This document shows, piece by piece, positions 1 to 5,660 of a DNA stretch of 14,180 bases. The DNA is from JAIVJN01 sp036732565 (GTDB taxonomy: Bacteria; Acidobacteriota; Vicinamibacteria; Vicinamibacterales; UBA2999). The stretch's first letter is position 1, and each line of letters begins with the position of its first letter. The notes beneath the pieces are model-generated. The model searched no databases, was not told the DNA's origin, and saw only the letters and a program-made list of their open reading frames with translations. The DNA lies in NCBI GenBank assembly GCA_036732565.1, contig DAINCF010000151.1:1-14180 (forward strand), read 5' to 3'. The position numbers and the translations under genes were made by a program.

Positions 1-81
1 GGCGTGGGGTCCGTGTGGGCGTGGGGTCCGTGCGGGCGTGGGGTCCGTGCGGGCGTGGGGTCCGTGCAGGCGTGGGGTCCG
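1..81. repeat. 17-bp tandem repeat, about 4.8 copies
   Basis: Four full 17-bp units (1-17, 18-34, 35-51, 52-68) of the form GGCGTGGGGTCCGTGCG are followed by a partial fifth unit (69-81). The units differ only in their last two bases (TG, CG, CG, CA). The array begins at the window edge, so its true length is unknown. There are no unique spacers, so it is not a CRISPR array. The last unit runs directly into the perfect hairpin at 76-95, which suggests that the array grew from one side of a palindromic intergenic repeat. It lies downstream of the minus-strand HupE-like gene. Confidence 0.9.
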
Positions 82-95
82 CCTTCAGGCGGACC
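76..95. repeat. perfect 8-bp inverted repeat (hairpin), TTCA loop
   Basis: GGTCCGCC (76-83) and GGCGGACC (88-95) are perfect reverse complements separated by TTCA. The hairpin begins 12 bases past the stop of the minus-strand HupE-like gene and could stall transcription or protect the RNA 3' end. No T-run follows it on the minus strand, so it is not a classic intrinsic terminator. Its CCTTCAGG centre is the same as in the left hairpins of the larger repeats at 1241, 3261 and 5718, so it probably belongs to a related palindrome family. Confidence 0.7.
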
Positions 96-107
96 TTCCC
101 GCGACGA

Positions 108-1211
108 TCACCCAATCGCGCGCGCGATTGTCCAGTAGACACCGGCACCGGCAATCGCGAGCGACGCCGGCACGACGATCCGTGCGCGATACCACGTCTG
201 ATGGCGATACCAGACCAGGAGCACGAACGCGAGGCCGATGACCGTGAGCTGTCCGACCTCGACGCCGAGATTGAACGATAGCAACGCGGTCAGAAACTCC
301 CCGCGCGGAAGGCCTAGATCGGTCAGCACGCCGGCGAATCCCATGCCGTGCAGCAGGCCAAACAGGAACACGAGCGCCAGGCGCCACGGTTTCAGCTCGC
401 GCGTCATCAGGTTCTCGATCGCGACATAGGCAATGGAGATGGCGATGAGCGGCTCGACGATCCGAGACGGAAGCGAGACCACGCCGAGCATCGTCAGCCC
501 CAGCGTGATCGAGTGCGCGATGGTGAAGGTCGTGACCTGGATCAGGATGGGGCGCACGCGCATGCTCAGAAAGAACAGCCCGAGCACGAACAGGAGGTGA
601 TCGAGGCCCTTCGGCAGGATGTGGGTGTAGCCCAGCGCCAGGTAGTCGCGGACGATCTCCCATCGCGTCGTCCGACGAAACTGTCCCGAGAGATCGAGCT
701 CGCCGCTCCAGTCGCTGCCGGTGATCCACTCGGTCGTCGTTCCACCGTCCGCGCGCCGAATCGTCAGCGGGTACGGATCGATCACGAGGCCGTACAACCA
801 GCGGAGCGTGCGTGCGTTGGGCGGCACGTGGCCGCGAAGCCTGAAAATCGCGGGCCCTTCGGCTCCGCTCAGGGCGAGCCCCTCGACTGAAGGTGGAACG
901 TACTCGGCGGATGTCGGTCGCACCTCGTGGCCGTCGATGAACAGCACGATTCGGTCGACGAACACGGATGCGAGCTCGCGCAAGCGTGCGTCGCGCGCTC
1001 CGGATGTCACGTTCGCCGGGACCTGCTCACCATTGAAACTCTCCAGACGCAGGAGGAGCCAATTGGGATCGTTGGAGATGTCGAGGAGGAATGATGCGTC
1101 GGGCGTGAACGTGAGAGAGACCTGCGTGCGCTCGAGCTCGTGCGCGCGCGGGACCGCGCCGACGCACACCATCAACCCGACGGCGATCCAACATTGGCGG
1201 CCGAGGATCAC
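108..1211 (-). CDS. HupE/UreJ-like membrane protein with N-terminal exported domain
   Basis: The protein has 367 residues if read from the GTG at 1211. An upstream ATG at 1271 is possible but unlikely, because the first codons from there are the dispersed repeat. Residues 1-23 form a signal peptide ending PRAHE. Residues 24-190 are a soluble, beta-rich extracytoplasmic domain. From about 190 there are several membrane helices with the HupE/UreJ pattern: THILPKGLDHLLF (H197, D204, H205), TIAHSITL (H233), FGLLHGMGFAG (H288) and FNLGVEVGQL. Classical HupE/UreJ proteins are linked to nickel or cobalt uptake, but this long subfamily has no assigned substrate. The conserved membrane histidines suggest metal binding. 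The gene is divergent from the oxidase-like cluster. A fragment resembling another dispersed repeat is read in frame around residues 109-119. The family call is firm; metal transport is inference. Confidence 0.85.
   Translation of the reverse strand: MILGRQCWIAVGLMVCVGAVPRAHELERTQVSLTFTPDASFLLDISNDPNWLLLRLESFNGEQVPANVTSGARDARLRELASVFVDRIVLFIDGHEVRPTSAEYVPPSVEGLALSGAEGPAIFRLRGHVPPNARTLRWLYGLVIDPYPLTIRRADGGTTTEWITGSDWSGELDLSGQFRRTTRWEIVRDYLALGYTHILPKGLDHLLFVLGLFFLSMRVRPILIQVTTFTIAHSITLGLTMLGVVSLPSRIVEPLIAISIAYVAIENLMTRELKPWRLALVFLFGLLHGMGFAGVLTDLGLPRGEFLTALLSFNLGVEVGQLTVIGLAFVLLVWYRHQTWYRARIVVPASLAIAGAGVYWTIARAIG
854..886. repeat. GCTCAGGGCGAGC-type repeat fragment inside the HupE-like gene
   Basis: This stretch (core GGCTCCGCTCAGGGCGAGC, 861-879) resembles a short dispersed sequence that I recall from intergenic regions of many unrelated high-GC bacterial genomes. 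Here it lies inside a gene and is translated as a Gly/Ala/Ser-rich stretch (LALSGAEGPA) in the extracytoplasmic domain of the HupE-like protein. There is only one copy in this window, so calling it a repeat rests on memory of the motif rather than on internal evidence. Confidence 0.4.
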
Positions 1212-1240
1212 TGCCGTATCATACCGATGCTGAAACGAAT

Positions 1241-1328
1241 CGTACGTAGCGCAGACCTTCAGGTCTGCCAAGATGGGCGGGGGCAGGCCTGTCGCTGTGG
1301 GCAGGCCTAAAGGCCTGCGCTACGTACG
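1241..1328. repeat. Dispersed two-hairpin palindrome, copy A (88 bp)
   Basis: The outer ends are inverted: CGTACGTAGCGCAG on the left and CTGCGCTACGTACG on the right. Each arm also carries its own small hairpin: GCAGACC-TTCA-GGTCTGC at 1251-1268 and GCAGGCC-TAAA-GGCCTGC at 1301-1318. The element can therefore fold as two short hairpins or as one long cruciform stem. It fills 88 of the 140 bases between the divergent HupE-like gene and the small secreted protein gene. No transposase is nearby, so it is a REP-like or MITE-like element probably moved in trans, if it moves at all. Copies B (3261) and C (5718) have the same layout. Confidence 0.9.
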
Positions 1329-1351
1329 CACTCTCACGGTTGTTACCCCCT

Positions 1352-1732
1352 ATGCGCAGCACTCTTTGTGGCGTCGTCATGTTGTCGACGGTCGTGAGCG
1401 CCCAGACGCCGTCGGCCAAAGTCGACCTCGTTTCAGTGACGGGTTGCCTGAAGGAGCAGCCGGCCAACACGTGGATGCTGGTCAGTGCGACCGATCCCGT
1501 GCCGAGCCTCGCGAATGCGCCGCCGGCCAAGGAGCTGCCGTCGCTGGTCAAGACCGGGAAGAACGAGTTCCGCCTCATCGGCGTGGAGGTGTTCGACCTG
1601 CCCGCTCACAAGGACCACACGGTCGTGGTGAAGGGGCTGCACATCAAGGCCACGCCGACCAGCCGATTGAACGTCACGTCGGTGACCACGGTCGCGGAAA
1701 CCTGCCCACCGCCCGCCCCGAAAATGCGCTAG
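1352..1732 (+). CDS. Small secreted protein of unknown function (TGCL motif)
   Basis: The product has 126 residues. The ATG at 1352 is preferred over a TTG at 1340 because it begins a clean signal peptide (MRSTLCGVVMLSTVVSA, cleavage before QTP). The mature part is about 108 residues with a VTGCLKE motif near residue 32, a segment reading EFRLIG near 72-77, and HKDHTVVVKG near 86-95. This is the layout of small exported acidobacterial proteins in which a TGCL strand is followed by a short beta barrel, possibly DUF5818-like; that assignment is from memory of the pattern. Two cysteines (C32, C118) could form a disulfide. No Shine-Dalgarno sequence is visible. The gene is 96 bp upstream of the copper/heme protein and on the same strand, so it may be co-transcribed. 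No function is claimed. Confidence 0.7.
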   Translation: MRSTLCGVVMLSTVVSAQTPSAKVDLVSVTGCLKEQPANTWMLVSATDPVPSLANAPPAKELPSLVKTGKNEFRLIGVEVFDLPAHKDHTVVVKGLHIKATPTSRLNVTSVTTVAETCPPPAPKMR

Positions 1733-1784
1733 ACTCTGGCGGGCCAATTCGACGTCTACGGGCTGTTCAGTGGGACGTGTACCC

Positions 1785-1816
1785 CAAGCCTCCAGCCCTT
1801 CAAGCCTCAGGCCCTA
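1785..1816. repeat. Imperfect 16-bp direct repeat upstream of the copper/heme gene
   Basis: CAAGCCTCCAGCCCTT (1785-1800) is followed directly by CAAGCCTCAGGCCCTA (1801-1816), with 13 of 16 positions matching. It ends about a dozen bases before the ATG at 1829, next to the ribosome binding site. It could be a decayed short repeat or an operator half-site pair; the sequence does not decide between them. Confidence 0.35.
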
Positions 1817-1828
1817 GAAGGGGGCGCC

Positions 1829-3247
1829 ATGAAGCGCGGGATGTGCGTGATCGTCGCCGGGCTCCTCGCCGTTGCAGGAACCGCCGCCACTGCCGGCGCG
1901 GATACTCCCACCTTCTCGAAAGACATCGCGCCCATCGTCTTCAAGCACTGCGCGTCGTGCCATCGGCCGGGCGAGGTTGCGCCGATGTCGCTGCTGTCGT
2001 TCGACGACGTGCGGCCCTGGGCGCGCGCGATCAAGCAGAAGGTCGTCAACCGCGAGATGCCCCCGTGGGGCGCCGACTCCACGCAGAGCCTGCCGATGCG
2101 CAACGACCCGAGCCTGTCGCAAGCGCAGATCGACACGCTCGTGGCCTGGGTCGATGGCGGCGCGCCGCGTGGCAATGACGCGGACCTGCCGCCGGCCCCG
2201 ACGTTCGCCAGCGGATGGACGTACGGGAAGGAGCCGGACGTCGTGCTCGAGATGCCCGTCGAGTTCGACATTCCGGCCGAAGGCGAGATGGGCGTGCAGA
2301 TGTTCTACTCGCCGGTGCCCTTCGCTGAGGATCGCTTCGCCGAAGTCGTGGAGCTGCGACCGGGGAACCGCGCGGTGGTGCATCACGCCGGCATCTTCTT
2401 CGTCGACATTCCCGAAGGCACGACGATCGTCGACGGCCGATTGATCGGGCCGGATGGCAAGATCATCGGTGATCGCGGTGCCGCGGGATTGCCGCGCACC
2501 GAGGGCATGGGGCTCCCAGGATCGTCGAAGCTGCTGTCGTGGGTGCCGGGCCGCGGCGTCGACGCGCATCGCCCGAACGTCGGCAAGCGCATCCCGGCCG
2601 GGAAGTACATCAACTGGCAGGTGCACTACAACCCGACCGGCAAGCCCGAAAAAGATCGCACGCGCCTCGGCCTCTGGTTCAACAAAGTGCCGGTGACGCA
2701 CGAAGTGCTGATACGTCAGGCCGGCGATCCGCTGGCGACCACCAAGGGCGGCCTCTCGTTGTATCGCGCGGAAGGCAAAGAGGTGGAGTACGTCGCGGAC
2801 GAGGGCAGCACCCGTCGTCGCGGCGCCACACCGAACATTCCGCCGTACGTCGAGAACTGGTCGCTCATCGGCATCACGCCCGTCACCGAAGACATCACGC
2901 TGTACGCGATGTCGCCGCACATGCACCTGCGCGGCAAGAGCTTGAAGTGGGTGGTCACCTATCCAGATGGCCGCGAGCAGACCATCCTCAACGTGCCGCG
3001 ATTCGACTTCAATTGGCAGTTCCAGTACGAGCTGGCCGAGCCGCTGAAGATTCCGGCGGGCAGCAAGATCGCCGGCATCGGCGTCTACGACAATTCTCCG
3101 AGGAATCGCTGGAACCCCGCCCCGCACCTGCCGGTCTACTGGTCCGAGCAGAGTTGGGACGAGATGTATCAGCCGTTCACCGAGTACTCGGTCGACAGTC
3201 AGCTGGTCATCGAGGTCAGTCGCAAGACCTCGTCGCAGCAGCGTTAG
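1829..3247 (+). CDS. c-type cytochrome fused to type II copper monooxygenase-like (PHM/DBH fold) protein
   Basis: The secreted protein has 472 residues and a signal peptide ending near residue 24 (TAGA). Residues 28-115 are a mono-heme cytochrome domain: CASCH (C41, C44, H45), with M77 in the MPPW motif a likely axial ligand. Residues about 135-460 match the two-domain copper type II, ascorbate-dependent monooxygenase fold. All six expected copper ligands are visible: H185-H186 (VVHHAG) and H266 (QVHYN) for the first copper, and H364, H366 (PHMHLRG) and M446 (WDEM) for the second. The family hydroxylates C-H bonds with O2; peptidylglycine hydroxylase (PHM) is the best known member. The PHM substrate residues Arg240 and Tyr318 align with S362 and F450, so the substrate probably differs. 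The ribosome binding site is GAAGGGGG just before the ATG. Three PAL-like propeller genes follow. The heme domain may deliver the electrons that ascorbate supplies in animals (inference). Confidence 0.85.
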   Translation: MKRGMCVIVAGLLAVAGTAATAGADTPTFSKDIAPIVFKHCASCHRPGEVAPMSLLSFDDVRPWARAIKQKVVNREMPPWGADSTQSLPMRNDPSLSQAQIDTLVAWVDGGAPRGNDADLPPAPTFASGWTYGKEPDVVLEMPVEFDIPAEGEMGVQMFYSPVPFAEDRFAEVVELRPGNRAVVHHAGIFFVDIPEGTTIVDGRLIGPDGKIIGDRGAAGLPRTEGMGLPGSSKLLSWVPGRGVDAHRPNVGKRIPAGKYINWQVHYNPTGKPEKDRTRLGLWFNKVPVTHEVLIRQAGDPLATTKGGLSLYRAEGKEVEYVADEGSTRRRGATPNIPPYVENWSLIGITPVTEDITLYAMSPHMHLRGKSLKWVVTYPDGREQTILNVPRFDFNWQFQYELAEPLKIPAGSKIAGIGVYDNSPRNRWNPAPHLPVYWSEQSWDEMYQPFTEYSVDSQLVIEVSRKTSSQQR

Positions 3248-3260
3248 ATTTCTGCGGGAC

Positions 3261-3327
3261 CGTACGTAGCGCAGGCCTTCAGGCCTGCCAGACGCAATTG
3301 CAGACCTAAAGGTCTGCGCTACGTACG
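3261..3327. repeat. Dispersed two-hairpin palindrome, copy B (67 bp)
   Basis: The outer ends are the same as in copy A (CGTACGTAGCGCAG and CTGCGCTACGTACG), but the linker between the arms is shorter. The left inner hairpin is GCAGGCC-TTCA-GGCCTGC and the right one is GCAGACC-TAAA-GGTCTGC. The stem base pairs are thus exchanged relative to copy A, while the TTCA and TAAA loops keep their sides. It starts 13 bp after the stop codon of the copper/heme gene and ends 94 bp before the first propeller start, so it could act as an RNA processing or attenuation structure within the operon. Confidence 0.9.
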
Positions 3328-3421
3328 AATTTCGCAACCGCCGCTCGTGACAATTCGTTGACAAGTTTCACGCGGCGAGGCTGGCCAACTCGTGTTGGAA
3401 TGCAGCCCACCGGAGGTGTGC

Positions 3422-4468
3422 ATGAGGTCAAGGGTCGCCTTCTACGTCATGGTGGTTCTCCTGTCTGGCGCGCTACCGCTCCTGGCGCAGTCCAAGGCCA
3501 AGGCGGAGAACGTCCCGGAGATCCCCTTCACGTCGGTCCCGAACTTCTTCAAACTGCCGCCAGATCTCTATTTCGGTGAAGGCATCGGCATCGCGACGAA
3601 CTCGAAGGGGCATGTGTTCGTGTATCACCGCAGCGGCGATACCCGGCTGTTCGAGTTCGATCAGAACGGCAACTACGTGCGCGAGCTCGGCCAGGGCCTG
3701 TACGGCCTCGAGTTCGCCCACGCCGTGCGCGTCGACAAGGACGACAACATCTGGGTGGTCGACGAGGGGTCGAACATGGTCATCAAGTTCAATCCCGAAG
3801 GCCGTGTGACGATGGTGCTCGGCCGTCGTCCCGAGGCCGTCGCCGGCGCGTTCGACAGCACGCAGTCGCCGACGCCAGCCGAGAAGTACCGCTTCGGACG
3901 ACCGACGGACGTCACCTGGGATCCGCAAGGCAACATCTTCGTCTCCGACGGCTACGTCAATTCACGCGTCGTGAAGTACGACCGGAACGGCCGCTTCCTG
4001 AAATCGGTCGGGACCGCGCGCGGATCGGCGCCGAGTCAGTTGAACACGCCGCACTCCATCACGTCGGACGCGCAGGGCAACATCTACGTCGGCGATCGCG
4101 GCAACGCGCGCGTGCAGGTGTTCGACAACGACCTCGTGCTGCGCGCCATCTACGACACCGTCGGCAATCCGTGGGCCGTGTGCGTGTCGCCGCCGCCGAA
4201 TCAGTACCTGTTCGTGTCCAACTCCAATCCCGACAGCAATCCCGCCGCGTCCTGGGCGATCACCGGGGAGATTTACAAGATGGAGTTGAACGGCAAGATC
4301 ATCGGCAAGTTCGGCAAGGCGGGCAAGGCGCTCGGTCAGTTCAGCACCGTCCACGAGATTGACTGCCGCAATCCCAACGAGCTGTTCGTCTCGGAGATCT
4401 CCGCCTGGCGGGCGCAGAAGATCATCCTCAACCCCAAGGCGCCGACGACGGCGCAGGATCAGCGGTAA
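3422..4468 (+). CDS. Secreted NHL six-bladed propeller, PAL-like, with complete active-site set
   Basis: The protein has 348 residues. The ATG at 3422 is chosen because GGAGGT (3412-3417) lies just upstream and a signal peptide follows (residues 1-23, ending LLAQ). The mature part is a run of NHL repeats (for example NIWVVDEGSNMVIKFNPEG, NIFVSDGYVNSRVVKYDRNG, NIYVGDRGNARVQVF). It follows the pattern of peptidyl-alpha-hydroxyglycine alpha-amidating lyase (PAL), the second half of animal PAM. The PAL positions known from the rat enzyme appear conserved: zinc histidines as H100 (FAHA), H211 (TPHS) and H311 (TVHE), the catalytic tyrosine as Y178 (SDGY), and the arginines as R70 (YHR) and R226 (GDR). 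The animal PAL disulfide cysteines are absent. The enzyme would cleave an alpha-hydroxyamide, such as the product of the upstream copper protein (inference). The stop overlaps the next gene's ribosome binding site. Confidence 0.8.
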   Translation: MRSRVAFYVMVVLLSGALPLLAQSKAKAENVPEIPFTSVPNFFKLPPDLYFGEGIGIATNSKGHVFVYHRSGDTRLFEFDQNGNYVRELGQGLYGLEFAHAVRVDKDDNIWVVDEGSNMVIKFNPEGRVTMVLGRRPEAVAGAFDSTQSPTPAEKYRFGRPTDVTWDPQGNIFVSDGYVNSRVVKYDRNGRFLKSVGTARGSAPSQLNTPHSITSDAQGNIYVGDRGNARVQVFDNDLVLRAIYDTVGNPWAVCVSPPPNQYLFVSNSNPDSNPAASWAITGEIYKMELNGKIIGKFGKAGKALGQFSTVHEIDCRNPNELFVSEISAWRAQKIILNPKAPTTAQDQR

Positions 4469-4478
4469 GGAGGCGGCG

Positions 4479-5660
4479 ATGACCACGCAGAAATCGGCCG
4501 GCCTAAAGATACGGTCGCTACGAAAGGCGTTGACCTTGGTCGCCGCGATCCTCGCTGGCGGCACGCTGTCGGCCCAGCTCTCCATCCCCGAGATTGCGTT
4601 CGAGGCCGCAGCAACGCCGGCCCTGCTGCAGTTCCCCGATGGCGTCCATTTGGGTGAGGCCGCGGGAGTTGCGACCAACTCGAAGGGCGACATCTATCTC
4701 TACACGCGGACCGGCAACCCGACGATCACGCTCGGCACGTCGCGAGCGGTCTCGCATGGTGGCTCGCGCCTCTTCCAATTCGATCGCAGCGGCAAGTTCA
4801 TCCGCGAGATCGGGCAGGGCGCGTACGGCTTCCTGCAGGCGCAGCAGGTGCGCGTCGATCCACAGGACAACGTGTGGGTGGTCGACCAGATGTCGACGCA
4901 GGTGATCAAGTTCGATCCGAACGGCCGCGTGCAGATGATCCTCAGCCGCAAGCCCGAGGCGATGCGCGTGCCGTCGCTGCCGCTGACGCCGCAGGCCACC
5001 GGTGTGCCGGTCCTCCAGCCGCGTCCGGAGCCCCCGGCGGGTGGAGGTCCAGGCGGCGGAGGCCCTGGAGGTGGTGGTCCGGGCGGCGCGGCGGCCAGGC
5101 CGCCAGGCGCGGGCGTCGAGGGCGAGAGCTTTCAACGGCCGACCGACGTGGCGTGGGACACAGCCGGCAACATCTACGTGGCCGATGGCTACGGCAACGC
5201 GCGCGTCGCGAAGTACGAGCCGAGCGGGAAGTACATCAAGTCGTGGGGGAGCCGCGGCACCGGTCCCGGCCAGTTCGACGTCGTCCATGGCATCGCCATC
5301 GACGCGGCAGGGAACGTGTACGTCGCGGATGAGGGCAACCGTCGCGTCCAGGTCTTCGACGGCGAGGGCACGTTCAAGACGCAGTTCCTGAACGTTGGCA
5401 CCCCGACGGCGCTGTGCATGACGACGGGCGCGAAACAGTTTCTCTACGTCGCCCACACTGGCGATCCGGACGGCATGGAGGACGCGGCGATCTACAAGGT
5501 GCAGCTCGATGGCACCCTCGTCGGCAAGTTCGGTCGCGCCGGGAAAGAGGTGAAGCAGCTCGGCCTCGTCAACGCGATCGACTGCCGCCGCGACAACGAG
5601 CTGCTGGTCGGCGAGCTGAGCAACTGGCGCGTGCAGCGACTCACGCTGAAGGGCCCGTGA
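4479..5660 (+). CDS. Secreted NHL propeller, PAL-like paralog with degenerate zinc site
   Basis: The protein has 393 residues. The start at 4479 is fixed by AAGGAGG (4467-4473), which overlaps the TAA stop of the previous gene, so the two are probably translationally coupled. The signal peptide has a basic n-region and ends near residue 33 (LSAQ). The propeller clearly aligns with the preceding gene (GQGAYGF, NVWVVD, RPTDVAWDTAGNIYVADGYGNARV). However, the PAL-type zinc histidines are Q122, H270 and N365, and the second active-site arginine is E285. Only Y238 and R77 of the catalytic set remain. A Gly/Pro-rich insert (about residues 186-203) sits in the middle of the propeller. The likely role is a structural, regulatory or substrate-binding partner of the two intact copies rather than a lyase. 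The following gene's GTG overlaps this stop. Confidence 0.8.
   Translation: MTTQKSAGLKIRSLRKALTLVAAILAGGTLSAQLSIPEIAFEAAATPALLQFPDGVHLGEAAGVATNSKGDIYLYTRTGNPTITLGTSRAVSHGGSRLFQFDRSGKFIREIGQGAYGFLQAQQVRVDPQDNVWVVDQMSTQVIKFDPNGRVQMILSRKPEAMRVPSLPLTPQATGVPVLQPRPEPPAGGGPGGGGPGGGGPGGAAARPPGAGVEGESFQRPTDVAWDTAGNIYVADGYGNARVAKYEPSGKYIKSWGSRGTGPGQFDVVHGIAIDAAGNVYVADEGNRRVQVFDGEGTFKTQFLNVGTPTALCMTTGAKQFLYVAHTGDPDGMEDAAIYKVQLDGTLVGKFGRAGKEVKQLGLVNAIDCRRDNELLVGELSNWRVQRLTLKGP
5040..5087 (+). repeat. GGGGP low-complexity coding repeat
   Basis: About three tandem 15-bp units encode GGGP-GGGGP-GGGGP-GG in the second propeller protein, between its second and third recognisable NHL strands. Gly/Pro tracts of this sort form flexible, exposed linkers. 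The other two propellers in the operon lack it at the corresponding place. Slippage in such GC-rich units is a probable origin, and length variation between strains would be expected. Confidence 0.85.

Noticed and set aside
1..81. CRISPR array
   Set aside because: The 17-bp units are directly adjacent with no unique spacers, and no cas gene is present.
1212..1271. HupE-like protein starting at the ATG at 1271
   Set aside because: The first codons would come from the dispersed repeat, which also starts non-coding spans elsewhere in the window; the GTG at 1211 gives a clean export signal.
1814..3364. Long minus-strand open frame opposite the copper/heme gene
   Set aside because: It lacks domain-like sequence, is rich in Arg/Ala/His as expected for the antisense of a high-GC gene, and the plus-strand protein has clear signal, heme and copper motifs. 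Similar antisense frames opposite 3.5-5.5 kb, 5.8-7.1 kb, 7.3-8.7 kb and 10.8-12.2 kb were dropped for the same reason.
3358..3390. Promoter with a perfect TTGACA -35 box before the first propeller gene
   Set aside because: No acceptable -10 element lies 16-18 bp downstream (the region reads CTGGCC), and a sigma-54 spacing does not fit either.
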